The translations under genes and the position numbers were made by a program. Positions 8,218 to 18,067 of a stretch of 64,000 nucleotides of DNA are shown here, in pieces; within the stretch, counting starts at the first letter, position 1, and each line of letters begins with the position of its first letter. The notes under the pieces were generated by a model. That model saw only the letters and a list, made by a program, of their open reading frames with translations. It made no database searches and was not told where the DNA came from. This DNA comes from Xanthomonas phaseoli pv. phaseoli (GTDB taxonomy: Bacteria > Pseudomonadota > Gammaproteobacteria > Xanthomonadales > Xanthomonadaceae). Location: assembly GCA_022749655.1 (NCBI GenBank), contig CP094243.1:62001-126000 (forward strand), written 5' to 3'.

Positions 8218-9178
8218 ATGAGCCTGCATGAGGTGCGCGTTGCCGATGTCGTCGACCAAGGTCACCGCCAGCGCGCCATTCGGCTGGAACCGGTGGGCGC
8301 GCAATTGCCGGCATTCGAGGCCGGCGCGCACGTCGACCTGCATCTGCCGGATGGCCTGATTCGGCAATATTCGATCGCCAGTGCGCCGCATGTGCGCGAC
8401 CACTATCTGCTGTGCGTCAAGCTGGCCGACGCCTCGCGCGGCGGGTCGCGGCACCTGTGCGAAACAGCTCGCGCCTGGCGACCGCTTGCGCATCTCCACA
8501 CCGCGCAACCTGTTTCCGCTGCACCCGGGCGAGCGCCACGTGCTGCTGGCCGCCGGCATCGGCATCACCCCGCTATTGTCGATGGCCGAAGCACTGGAGG
8601 CGCGCGGCGAGCCCTTCGTGCTGCATTACTACGCGCGCCGGCATGCGGATGTGGCTTTTTCGCAGCGACTGCAACAGGGCTTTACGCATGGGCAGGTGCA
8701 CCTGCATCTGAGCGATGGCGGGCAGAGCCCACGCGTGCATGTGCCCGAGGAACTGGGCCAGGCGCGTACGCGCGATCAGCTGTACCTGTGCGGACCGGCC
8801 GCGTTCATGGACCACTTCACCGTGCTGGCGAAGGCGCATGGCTGGACGGCGGCGCAACTGCATCGCGAACACTTCGCCGCCCCCGCGCCCAGCCTCGCCC
8901 ACGACGCCGACAGTGCGTTCGAGGTGGAACTGGCCGCCAGCGGCCGCGTGGTGCAGGTACCGGCCGATGGCAGCATCGCCAGCGCTCTGCTCGATGCCGG
9001 CATCGAGGTGCCGCTGTCGTGCGAACAAGGCATGTGTGGTGCCTGCCTGACCGGCGTGCTGGCTGGCACGCCAGATCACCGCGACAGCGTGCTCGGCGAC
9101 GCCGAACGCGCCACCAATCGGCAGATCACCGTGTGCTGCTCGCGCAGCCGCACGCCGCGGTTGGTACTGGATCTTTGA
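8218..9178 (+). CDS. hpxE: Oxidoreductase with 2Fe-2S domain, HpxE-like (frameshifted)
   Basis: Electron-transfer partner of the Rieske oxygenase, about 320 aa: an FMN/flavin-binding domain (IRQYSIASAP), a NAD-binding domain (VLLAAGIGITPLLSMAEAL) and a C-terminal plant-type ferredoxin domain with CEQGMCGAC and a distal CC. The frame breaks at 8461-8465, where GAAACAG should be GAACAG; removing one A joins RHLCE to QLAPGDRLRIS. With this fix it is complete. It presumably shuttles electrons from NAD(P)H to HpxD and is co-transcribed with it. Confidence 0.82.
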
Positions 9179-9303
9179 ACGCAGTGTTCGCGGTGCCACT
9201 GCAGTCGTTCAGTCACCTCGCGCAGCCCGATGTCTCGCGTGCCTTTCACAATGGCGCGCAACGGAGTGCGCCATCGCTCACCGCATGTGTGCTGTCATGC
9301 TTG

Positions 9304-9334
9304 CATCGTTGCCGCGACATACGCCGCAACGATG
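9304..9334. other. Stem-loop in the hpxE-permease gap
   Basis: Perfect 9-bp inverted repeat CATCGTTGC / GCAACGATG with a 13-base loop, in the 306-bp gap after hpxE. No T-run follows, so it may be a Rho-type or attenuating structure rather than an intrinsic terminator. The rest of 9179-9484 shows no gene. Confidence 0.4.
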
Positions 9335-9484
9335 GGCGCTGCCGCGTCACGCTGCCGCGCTACGGTGTGCGTGCGCTCCTGCGGCGCAATCCGTGCCCGA
9401 TGTCCGTGGCAAGCGCAACGCAACAGGGCAAGATGGGCCGCCCGCATGCGGGCCCTGCCACGCCATTCGCCCCGTATCGATGAG

Positions 9485-10857
9485 ATGTCCGCCGATGTTC
9501 ATCTGTCCTGCCGTCAACCGGCTGCACGCCCCGAGCGCCTGCTGATGCGCTGGCCCGGTTTTGCGCTCGCCGCCAACGGCAGCACCGTGCGCACCGAAAT
9601 GCTGGCCGGTGCCACCACCTTCCTGACGATGGCCTACATCGTCTTCGTCAACCCCGACATCCTGGCCACCACCGGCATGGATCACGGCGCGGTGTTCGTG
9701 GCCACCTGCCTGGCTGCAGCACTGGGTTCGCTGCTGATGGGCGTGCTGGCCAACTACCCCATCGGCATGGCGCCAGGCATGGGCTTGAACGCGTTCTTCG
9801 CCTTCAGCGTGGTCGGCACCTTGGGCTACAGCTGGCAGCAGACCTTGGGGCTGGTGTTTGTCTCAGGCTGCGTGTTCCTGCTGCTCACCGTCACTGGCGC
9901 GCGGCGCTGGTTGGTGGACGGCATTCCGTCCACCTTGCGCAGCGCCATTGCGGTGGGCATTGGTTTGTTCCTGGCGCTGATCGGGCTACAGAAGGCCGGA
10001 TTGGTGGTGGCCCATCCGCAGACCTTGCTGACCTTGGGCGATCTGCACCGGCCCGAGCCGCTGCTTGCACTGGCCGGATTGCTGCTGATCGGCGTGCTGG
10101 AAGTGCGCCGCGTGCGGGGCGCCATGTTGCTCGGCATCCTGGCTGTGACCGCAGCGGCGCTGGTGTCGGGACTGGTGCGCTACGAAGGCGTCCTGGCGCT
10201 GCCGCCCAGCCTGGCGCCCACCTTGCTGCAGCTGGATATCGTCGGCGCCCTGCACGGCCATGGCGGCGGTGGTGCGCTCGCTGCGGTGCTGCATGTGGTG
10301 CTGGTGTTCGTGCTGGTGGAAATGTTCGACGCCACCGGCACGCTGATGGGGTGGCGCAACGCGCGGGCCTGCTGCACACGCCCGCCCAGCGCCGTCAGTT
10401 CGACCGCGCGCTACTTGCCGACAGTTCCGCCATCCTGGCCGGCTCGCTGCTCGGCACTTCCAGCACCACCGCCTATGTGGAAAGCGCCGCCGGCGTGCAG
10501 GTGGGCGGGCGCACGGGCCTCACCGCGCTGGTGGTTGCCGCCTTGTTCCTGCTTGCCCTGCTGTTCTCGCCGCTGGCCGCGATGGTGCCGGCCTACGCCA
10601 CAGCCCCGGCCTTGATCTACCTGGCCTCGGTGATGCTGCGCGAATGCACGCAGATCCGGTGGGACGATGTGGGCGACGCGTTGCCGGCCGCCATCTGCAT
10701 GCTCGCCATGCCGCTGACCTACTCCATTGCGACGGGGCTCGCGTTCGGCTTCATTACCTATGCCGCGCTCAGACTCGGCAGCGGCCGCTGGCGTGACGTG
10801 CACCCGGCCACCTGGGCCATCGCGGGCTTGTTCGTGCTGCGCTATGCGCTGGGATGA
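9485..10857 (+). CDS. AzgA-family (NCS2) purine permease (frameshifted)
   Basis: Inner-membrane purine base:proton symporter of the AzgA-like family, about 457 aa with about 12 hydrophobic segments. Family signatures are present: STVRTEMLAGATTFLTMAYI, IGMAPGMGLNAFFAFSVV and LGTSSTTAYVESAAGV. A one-base loss in the GGGG run at 10348-10351 splits the frame; adding a G joins ATGTLMG to VAQRAGLL. Start ATG 9485 keeps the region PERLLMRWPGF, which resembles the family N-terminus; ATG 9545 is the alternative. It would import adenine, guanine or hypoxanthine for the hpx enzymes. Confidence 0.85.
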
Positions 10858-10982
10858 TGCGTGCCTCCAGGTGTTCCACGCCTGCTGACCGGCGCGTACG
10901 TGGTGGCCTCGGATCGCGCTGGCGGGCAAGCTATGTGGTCGCCGGCTTCGCACGCCACCGTCTCTCCAAACGAGTCTCCTGC

Positions 10983-12529
10983 ATGCCCTTTCTTCGCCGC
11001 TGTCTGATCCTGAGCGTGTGGGCGTGCTTGCCCGCTGCCGTGCACGCACGGCCTGCGCCTGCGCCTGCGCAACAACGCGAACAGCAGGTGGCGCAGTTGT
11101 TCCGCGAGGCGGCCGCGCAGCCGGCGCAGCTACGCACCTGGCTACAGGCCATGCCGAAAGGTGGCGACCTGCATAACCATCTGTCCGGTTCGGTGTATGC
11201 CGAAGACTATCTGCAATGGGCCAGCGACGATGGCGCCTGCGTGCAACTGGACGACCTGAGCCTGCGCGCGCGCCGCCGTGCGGGGCCGGCCAGGAGTCGG
11301 CGCGGGGCCTGGCGACACGCAACGCCGCGCTGTACGGGCGGATGGTGAATTCGCTGTCGATGCGCAACTTCCTGCCCGGCCCAACGCACCCCAGCGGCCA
11401 CGATCAGTTCTTCAGCACCTTCGGCAAGTTCGACGCGGTGGTGCGCAGCCGTGTCGCCGACACCGTCGCCGCAGTGCTGGAGCAGGCCGCACGCGACCGC
11501 GTGCCGTATGTGGAGATCATCGCCAACCCGCCGCAGATGGACCAGGCTGCAAAGCACATGCAGTCGCTGCCGTGGAAAGGCGAGGACGACCCAGCCAATC
11601 TGCGTGCGTTGCAGCCCGACCTGGCGCCACTGGTGCAGGCCGCGCAACGCGATCTTGCCGACATCGACGCGCAGGTCCGGCGCGTCCTGCGTTGCGACCA
11701 GGCCGATGCACGCCCCGGCTGCACGGTCGACTACCGTTATGTTCCCTACGTGCTGCGCGTGCTGCCGCAGCCGATGGTGTTCGGGCAGATGGCGCTGGCG
11801 CATGCGCTGATCGCGGCCGGCGGCAGCCGTGCGGTGGCGCTGAACATCGTCGCACCGGAAGACAATCCCGTGGCATTGGCCGATTACGCGCGGCACATGG
11901 CGATGTTCCGCTTCTTTGCAACGCGCTATCGCGGCGTGCCGCTGTCGCTGCATGCCGGCGAGCTGGCGCTGGGGCTGGTGCCGCCGGCACAGCTGCGCTC
12001 GCATATTCGGCAGGCGGTGGATGCGGGGGCGCGCCGCATCGGTCACGGCGTGGACCTGCCGTACGAAGACGATGCCCAAGCACTGCTGCAACGCATGCGG
12101 GAAGAGCACGTCGCGGTGGAGATCAACCTCACCAGCAACGATGTAATCCTGGGCGTCAAGGGCCCAGCGCATCCGTTGGCGCTGTATCTGGGTGCCGGCG
12201 TGCCGGTGGTGTTGTCCACCGACGATGCCGGCGTCTCGCGTGCGGACTTGACCCACGAGTACCAACGCGCGATGCAGGAGCAAGGCATCGACTACCCCAC
12301 GCTCAAACGACTCGCCCGCAATGGCCTCACCTACAGCTTCCTGCCGGGCACCAGCCTGTGGGATGCCGACGGTAAAGGTGCGCAGGCCTGCGCCAGTGCG
12401 TTGCAGCGCGAAACAGATGATGCTGCCTGTCGAGCATTCCGCCACGGCAGCGAGAAGGCGCGGCTGCAATGGCAGCTGGAGACCGACCTGACCCAGTACG
12501 AGCGCACGCTGTTGCTGCAACACGGATAG
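10983..12529 (+). CDS. Exported adenosine deaminase (frameshifted)
   Basis: Adenosine deaminase-type amidohydrolase, about 515 aa. Signal peptide MPFLRRCLILSVWACLPAAVHA indicates periplasmic or secreted action. Zinc/catalytic motifs are in order: KGGDLHNHLSGS, SLHAGE, RIGHGVDL and LSTDDAGVSR. The frame breaks in the CG-rich stretch at 11264-11278, where a two-base change joins DLSLRA to PPCGAGQESARGL. It likely deaminates plant-derived adenosine outside the cytoplasm, feeding the permease and nucleoside hydrolase beside it. Larger than cytosolic ADA (about 340 aa), in keeping with the ADGF-like secreted branch. Confidence 0.85.
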
Positions 12530-12553
12530 CGCCGAACGACATGACATATGCAC

Positions 12554-12622
12554 CGTAGGAGCGCGCCCGAGCGCGACCGGCTTTACCGGTAACGCCCCGT
12601 CGCGCGCAGGCACGCTCCTACA
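12554..12622. repeat. Xanthomonas interspersed palindromic element
   Basis: Inverted repeat with ends GTAGGAGCG and CGCTCCTAC about 67 bp apart and an inner CGACCGGCTTTACCGG hairpin. Typical short palindromic repeat of Xanthomonas intergenic regions; here between the adenosine deaminase and the nucleoside hydrolase genes. Confidence 0.7.
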
Positions 12623-12677
12623 AATGCCGCTCTCCATCGCCGCTGCAATGCCTTCAACCTTCCACGACAAAAACGCA

Positions 12678-13820
12678 ATGACCGACCCGCACCTCCCCTC
12701 ATCCAAGCGCCGCGTCATTCTCGAAGACGACATCGACGGCTTCACGCCCGCGCAACTGCTGCTGTTGCAATCGCCCGAGGTACAGGTGCTGGGCATCAGT
12801 GCCGTCAGCGGCAATATCTGGCGCGATGAGGTGCTGGCGCACACCTGCCGCCTGCTGGAACTGGCTGGCCATCCGCAGATTCCAGTGCACCCAGGCCCGG
12901 TGCATCCATTGCTCAACAGCGAGCTGGCCACCGAACGCTGGGAAGCGCTGTACGGCAAACTCGTCTGGAAGGGCGCATGGACCAAACACTGGGTGGACGG
13001 CGACACCGTGCAAAGCGCGCCGCGCTATCACGCCCACGATGTGGTGCCCGATCTGGCGTTGGGCAATCCCAGCGTGGTGCGCCCGGCAGACGAGCCGGCC
13101 GCGTTGTTCATGCTGCGCATGGTGCGTCGGTACCCGGGCGAGGTGAGCATCATTGCCACCGGCCCGTTGACCAATCTGGCACTGGCGCAATCGCTGGACC
13201 CATCCTTTGCCAGGTTGGCGCGCGAGCTGGTCTACATGGGCGGCAGCCTCAATCCACGGCAGCAACGCAACAGCGTGAGCGCGCAGCAATTCGCGCGCGA
13301 GTTCGTCAATTCGCCGCGACGCGAATTCAATATCCGCTGGGACCCGGAAGCGGCCAGCATCGTCATGCGTGCGCCGTGGCGGCAGATCACCATGGTGCCG
13401 GTCGACCCGTCCACCGCGACCGAACTCAGCGCCGACTTGCTGGCGCGCATGAGTGCGGCCGATACCACGATTGGCCACGCACTGCGCCGCCGCGAGCCGG
13501 GCTTTCCGATGTGGGACGAACTGGCCACCGCCGTGTGGCTGCGCCCCGACTTGGCCACGCGCACCGAAACGCTGTACGTCGACACCAACACCGCCTTCGA
13601 TGCCGGGTACGGCGACATCGTGTCGTGGGCACCGGGGTATCAACCCGGGCTGGGCGAGCAGCCGCAGACGGTGGTGCATGCGGTGGACGTGCCGGCATTC
13701 GAGCAGTTGCTGGTCGACCGCCTCACCGCGCCGCAGCCACCGGCGGTGGGATTACCGCTCCCCTTGCTGCCATCGGGAGAAGGGGCCCGCAGGGCCGATG
13801 AAGATGCGGTATGTGGATGA
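12678..13820 (+). CDS. Inosine-uridine-preferring nucleoside hydrolase family protein
   Basis: Nucleoside hydrolase of 380 aa that splits nucleosides to base and ribose. The usual DxDxxxDD start motif is replaced by LEDDIDGFTPAQLL, and the ISAVSGNIW, ATGPLTNLALA and WDPEAASIV regions follow. The atypical start motif (EDDIDG) keeps the calcium aspartates in part. The last 20 residues (PLPLLPSGEG onward) are encoded by an intergenic repeat that has run into the gene, so the ancestral C-terminus was probably a little shorter. It would supply purine bases to the hpx pathway. Confidence 0.82.
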   Translation: MTDPHLPSSKRRVILEDDIDGFTPAQLLLLQSPEVQVLGISAVSGNIWRDEVLAHTCRLLELAGHPQIPVHPGPVHPLLNSELATERWEALYGKLVWKGAWTKHWVDGDTVQSAPRYHAHDVVPDLALGNPSVVRPADEPAALFMLRMVRRYPGEVSIIATGPLTNLALAQSLDPSFARLARELVYMGGSLNPRQQRNSVSAQQFAREFVNSPRREFNIRWDPEAASIVMRAPWRQITMVPVDPSTATELSADLLARMSAADTTIGHALRRREPGFPMWDELATAVWLRPDLATRTETLYVDTNTAFDAGYGDIVSWAPGYQPGLGEQPQTVVHAVDVPAFEQLLVDRLTAPQPPAVGLPLPLLPSGEGARRADEDAVCG

Positions 13821-14160
13821 CAGTGCTGCATCGGTTGAGTCGCTGGTGAGCAATACGGGAGCAAAAACCTGAGACATCTCGAAACACCGTGGCACCCTCG
13901 CCTCAACTGCGCCAGCGCCCCGGCCCGCATTTGCAAAGCTGGACGCGTCATACCGCTGCTGCATGATGAAATCGAACGTCCGAAGCTGCACGTCCGCAAT
14001 CCTTGCGGTAACAGCGACTGCTTTCACGGTGACGCGCAATCCCAACGGCTTCGTTTCAGCTCCCAACGCATCGGCAAGCACGTTGCACACCCCGTACGCC
14101 AAGCAAACAAGCGAATCTCACCTCTCCAATCCCTAATCCCCGCTTTCCAACAGGTGATCC
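13821..14160. other. Intergenic space before hpxXY
   Basis: No gene supported in this 340-bp stretch. An AGGTGA ribosome site lies just before the ATG at 14161. A partial match to the LysR motif (GCATTTGCAA near 13928) is two bases short and not called. Confidence 0.4.
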
Positions 14161-15621
14161 ATGCAACTTCCAGCGCAGTGGCAGGCCGGCGTCGATCGCA
14201 ATACCGAAGTGCTGCGCGGGCACACGCAATTGCTGGCCAGCTTCCATGCGCCGGCTGCAACGGCACATGATGGCGGCGGCCCACGCGGTCAGATCGCCTC
14301 CATCGTCAGCACCACGCGCAGCCAGCCCGCGCTGGCCGCGCGACTGGCCACCCAGACGCTGGCACGCATCCACCAGGCCAACGACCGGCTGTGCGCCATC
14401 ACCCGCCTGCTGCCGGCGCGTGCCGCGGCCGATGCCGCGCGCGTGCAGGCAGCGCTTGCCGGGGGCGGCGACGGGGGCGCGTTGGCCGGCGTGCCATTCG
14501 TGGTCAAGGACCTGTTCGATGTCGCCGGGCAGGTCACCACCGCCGGCGCCGCGGTGCGCGCGCACTGCCCGCCGGCCAGCCGCGATGCGGCGGTGGTGCG
14601 ACGGCTCGGCGACGCCGGGGCAGTGTTGGTGGGGACCGCCAACATGGACGAATTCGCGTACGGCTTCGCCACCGTCAACGCGCATTACGGCACCACCGCC
14701 AATCCGCACGATCTCCAGCACCTGGCGGGCGGCTCATCGGGCGGCTCGGCGGCAGCGGTGGCCGCCGGGCTGGTGCCGTTCGCGCTTGGCTCGGACACCA
14801 ACGGCTCCATCCGCGTGCCGGCCGCGTTGTGCGGCATCTATGGCCTGCGCCCCACGCACGGCGCCGTCCCCGTCGATGGGGTGTTCCCGTTTGTCGACGC
14901 ACTGGATGTGGTCGGCCCATTCGCCACCTCGGTGGCCGACCTGCGCCGCGTCTACGAGGTACTGCGCGGGCAGCCGCTGCCTGCGTGCCATGCCGGCAAC
15001 CTGCGCGTCGCACGGTTGGGCGGCTGGTTTGAACGCAATCTGGATCCGGATCTGGAGGCCGGGCTGCAGGCCCTGCTCACCGCTTGCAACAGCGTTTCGT
15101 CGATCGACCTGCCCGAGGCCGAACGCGCGCGCGCCGCTGCCTTCGTCCTGACCGCTGCCGAAGGCGGGCATCGTCACCGCCGCGCGCTCACCGCGCACGG
15201 CGCGCAGTTCGACCCGGCCACCCGCGACCGCCTGCTCGCCGGCTTGCAGCTGCCCGCCAGCGCAGTGGCCGACGCGCACCGCTTCGCGCAGTGGTTTGCC
15301 GATGCCATGCACGCGCTGTGGGACCAGGTGGAGGTGCTCATCGCGCCGGCCACGCCCTGCGTGGCGCCGCGCATCGACCAGGACACCATCCAGATCGACG
15401 GTTTGCCGGTCTCTGCACGCGCGAATCTGGGCATCTTCACCCAGCCACTCGGCCTGGCCGCCTGCCCGGTGCTGGCCGCACCGTTGCCGCGTCCCGGGCG
15501 CCTGCCACTGGGCGTGCAACTGATCGCCGCGCCCGGCCGTGAAGACCGCCTGTTTGCGCTGGCCGCGCAACTCGAGCGCGACGGCCTGCTCGCCTTCAGC
15601 CCACCGCCGGAGCCACGCTGA
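14161..15621 (+). CDS. HpxX-HpxY fusion: AtzG-like domain + AtzE-family amidase (oxalurate catabolism)
   Basis: A 486-aa protein. Residues 1-30 (MQLPAQWQAGVDRNTEVLRG) resemble the small AtzG/HpxX (DUF4089) subunit; a short linker leads to an amidase-signature domain like AtzE/HpxY from about residue 45. The Ser-cisSer-Lys triad is in place: K116 (VPFVVKDLFD), the serines of GGSSGGS (about 191-196) and S216 (GSDTNGSIRVP). In Klebsiella HpxX and HpxY are separate. The pathway role in oxalurate/ureide breakdown is inferred from family and neighbours. The start has AGGTGA seven bases upstream; the stop overlaps the next start (TGATG). Confidence 0.8.
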   Translation: MQLPAQWQAGVDRNTEVLRGHTQLLASFHAPAATAHDGGGPRGQIASIVSTTRSQPALAARLATQTLARIHQANDRLCAITRLLPARAAADAARVQAALAGGGDGGALAGVPFVVKDLFDVAGQVTTAGAAVRAHCPPASRDAAVVRRLGDAGAVLVGTANMDEFAYGFATVNAHYGTTANPHDLQHLAGGSSGGSAAAVAAGLVPFALGSDTNGSIRVPAALCGIYGLRPTHGAVPVDGVFPFVDALDVVGPFATSVADLRRVYEVLRGQPLPACHAGNLRVARLGGWFERNLDPDLEAGLQALLTACNSVSSIDLPEAERARAAAFVLTAAEGGHRHRRALTAHGAQFDPATRDRLLAGLQLPASAVADAHRFAQWFADAMHALWDQVEVLIAPATPCVAPRIDQDTIQIDGLPVSARANLGIFTQPLGLAACPVLAAPLPRPGRLPLGVQLIAAPGREDRLFALAAQLERDGLLAFSPPPEPR

Positions 15622-17201
15622 TGTTGCATACCCCGCGCGCGCGCCGCGGCATGGTGGTCGCACCGCACCATCTTGCCGCACAGGCCGGACGCGATGTCTT
15701 GCGCGACGGTGGCAATGCCATCGAAGCGGCCGTCGCCACCGCCGCCTGCCTGGCGGTGGTCTACCCGCACATGACCGGCATCGGCGGCGATGGCTTCTGG
15801 CTCATCCACGAACCCGATGGCCGCGTGCATGCCATCGATGCCTGCGGCCGCGCGGCGCAGGCGGCCACACTGGATTTCTATCGCGGCCATGCCCACATTC
15901 CGTCGCGCGGGCCTGGCGCGGCCAATACCGTGGCCGGTACCGTCTCCGGCTGGGCGCTGGCCCTGCAGCAGGCAAACGGCAGCGTGTCGCTGCAACGCCT
16001 GTTGAGCGATGCGATCCATCACGCCAGTGCCGGCGTACCGGTCACGCTGGGCGGCGCGCAGGTGGCCGCCAGCAAGCGCGCAGAACTGCGTCCACAACCC
16101 GGCGCCTATGCCGAGATCTTCGAGCCGCGCGGCGCGCCGCTGCGCGAAGGCGCGCTGCTGCGCCAGACGCAGCTCGCGCGTACCTTGCAGCGGCTCGCCG
16201 ATGAAGGACTGGAGAGTTTCTATCGCGGCGCGATCGCTCACGACATCGCCGCAGACCTGCAGGCATTGGACAGCCCGCTCAGCGCACACGACCTGGCGAC
16301 CCATCGCGCCGACGCCAGCGTGCCGTTATCGGTTGTCATCCAGGGCGCGCGCCTCTACAACCACGCGCCGCCCACGCAGGGGCTTGCCTCGCTGCTGATC
16401 CTGGCGCTGTTCGATCGCCTGGAGGTAGAAGATGCAGACAGCTACGCGCACCTGCACGGGCTGATCGAAGCCAGCAAGCAGGCCTTCCTGATCCGCGACA
16501 CACACCTCGGCGACCCCGCCTGGATGACGCTCGACGCACAAGCCCTGCTCGACGACAGCGCCGCACTCGATACGCTCGCCGCACGCATCGACATGCGCGC
16601 CGCACTGCCGTGGCCCCAGCCCTCGCTGGCAGGCGACACCGTCTGGTTCGGCGCCATCGACGCACACGGCCGCGCGGTCAGCTGCATCCAGTCCACCTAC
16701 TTCGAATTCGGCTCCGGCCTGGTGCTGCCGCGCACCGGCATCACCTGGCAGAACCGCGGCTGCAGCTTCCGCCTCGCCCCCGATGGCTGGAATGCGCTTG
16801 CCCCGGGACGCAAGCCCTTCCACACGCTCAACCCGGCGCTGGCCACCTTCGACGACGGCCGCGTGATGGCCTACGGCACCATGGGCGGCGAAGGCCAACC
16901 GCAAACCCAGGCCGCCGTGTTCTCCCGCTACGCCCGTTTCGGCATGCCGCTGCAGCAGGCGGTCAGCGCACCGCGCTGGCTGCTGGGCCGCACCTGGGGC
17001 GAAGACAGCACGGCGTTGAAGCTGGAAGACCGCTTCGACCCGGCCGTGGTGCAGGCCCTGCGCAATGCCGGGCATGCGGTGGAACTTCTGCCGGCGTACA
17101 GCGCGGTGATGGGACATGCCGGTGCCCTGGTGCGCGAGCAAGATGGCCTCCTGAGTGGCGCCAGCGATCCGCGCTCGGATGGAGCAGTGGCGGCGTGGTG
17201 A
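15621..17201 (+). CDS. hpxW: HpxW, gamma-glutamyltransferase-like oxamate/oxalurate enzyme
   Basis: Ntn-hydrolase of the gamma-glutamyltransferase family, 526 aa. The N-terminal part has the family start (APHHLAAQAGRDVLRDGGNAIEAAVA, MTGIGGDGFW); the autocatalytic cleavage threonine is probably the T of AGDTVWFGAID, replacing the usual NTTH, and GTMGGEGQPQTQ is the glycine-rich substrate loop. No signal peptide, so it acts in the cytoplasm, unlike true GGTs. HpxW is linked in Klebsiella to oxalurate/oxamate metabolism. It starts within the stop codon of hpxXY, implying translational coupling. Confidence 0.82.
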   Translation: MLHTPRARRGMVVAPHHLAAQAGRDVLRDGGNAIEAAVATAACLAVVYPHMTGIGGDGFWLIHEPDGRVHAIDACGRAAQAATLDFYRGHAHIPSRGPGAANTVAGTVSGWALALQQANGSVSLQRLLSDAIHHASAGVPVTLGGAQVAASKRAELRPQPGAYAEIFEPRGAPLREGALLRQTQLARTLQRLADEGLESFYRGAIAHDIAADLQALDSPLSAHDLATHRADASVPLSVVIQGARLYNHAPPTQGLASLLILALFDRLEVEDADSYAHLHGLIEASKQAFLIRDTHLGDPAWMTLDAQALLDDSAALDTLAARIDMRAALPWPQPSLAGDTVWFGAIDAHGRAVSCIQSTYFEFGSGLVLPRTGITWQNRGCSFRLAPDGWNALAPGRKPFHTLNPALATFDDGRVMAYGTMGGEGQPQTQAAVFSRYARFGMPLQQAVSAPRWLLGRTWGEDSTALKLEDRFDPAVVQALRNAGHAVELLPAYSAVMGHAGALVREQDGLLSGASDPRSDGAVAAW

Positions 17202-17423
17202 CCACAGTGGTCGTTCCGCTGCGGCCGCTCGCCCTACGCGCACATGCGCGCGCACTGGATGAAAGCGTCCACGTGTCGCAGGACCGCGGTGCCGGAGCCT
17301 TGATAGCGAACCCAACCACGGCAACTTTGGCGATCCGTGTGCCATGCTTAAGCACGCCAAGAGCGCGCCATCCACATCTGCGTTACGGCTAACGCGTCGT
17401 CCAATCCACTCAAGGAGAGCAAC

Positions 17424-17882
17424 ATGACAGACCAAGATCAACATCAACCGTCGCTGGAAGACGTCAAGCTGGCGTTCGATGGCCAGAGCGTGGATTGGTA
17501 TCTGCAGAAGCTGGTCGGCATTGCCAACACCTCGGACGTGCAGTTCGGCGTCACCCTGTTTGTCGAAGGCATCGTCATTTCCGGCCAGCTGGTCAGCGGC
17601 AAGCGCTATTTCGAAGCGTTCGCGCAGGAGTTCTCTGCTGCCTATCCGGGCGATGCCGATGAAAAAGAGGATATCCGTCGCGCGTTTGCCAGCCACGCCA
17701 GCATCTACGATGCCGAAGACGACACGCAGCAGAGCAGCACGCCGCCGCAGTTCATCCACCTGATCGATGCGCGTTGCTTCTCACCGGGCGGCCAGCCGCT
17801 GCCCAGCAACCGTGGCGTGTTGTGGCGTGGCAAGGTCAATGCGGTTTCCGGATTCACCCTTGGCTCGCTGTCGGCAGACTGA
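17424..17882 (+). CDS. GvpU-like small protein
   Basis: A 152-aa acidic, soluble protein with a strong ribosome site (AGGAG before ATG). The region SVDWYLQKLVGIANTSDVQFGVTLFVEGIVISGQLVSGKRYFE resembles the gas vesicle accessory protein GvpU family, as also annotated in many bacteria without gas vesicles. No gvpA or other gas vesicle gene is in the window, so a role in flotation is unlikely. Function unknown; no operon partner, neighbours are unrelated. Confidence 0.6.
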   Translation: MTDQDQHQPSLEDVKLAFDGQSVDWYLQKLVGIANTSDVQFGVTLFVEGIVISGQLVSGKRYFEAFAQEFSAAYPGDADEKEDIRRAFASHASIYDAEDDTQQSSTPPQFIHLIDARCFSPGGQPLPSNRGVLWRGKVNAVSGFTLGSLSAD

Positions 17883-18067
17883 GCCCGGTTCCGTCTGCTC
17901 CAGTGTGAGTGCCCGCCATCTCACACTGGACGACCAAACACATGCTCAAGGAGTGCAACGCCGCGCCAGGACGGCAGCAGGTAGCGATCCTGTGTCAGGC
18001 CGCCGCCGGCGGACCTCGGCGCACGATGGCGATGCAGCGTCCACGACGGCATCGGCCACGGCCCGCG

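Noticed and set aside
12699..13679. Minus-strand 326-aa frame opposite the nucleoside hydrolase
   Set aside because: Typical high-GC shadow; the plus strand carries clear family motifs.
13925..13940. Third copy of the LysR operator before hpxXY
   Set aside because: GCATTTGCAAAG keeps only part of the palindrome and the centre is two bases short; no matching -35/-10 nearby.
17424..17882. Gas vesicle operon
   Set aside because: Only a GvpU-like protein is present; no gvpA, gvpF, gvpN or others nearby.
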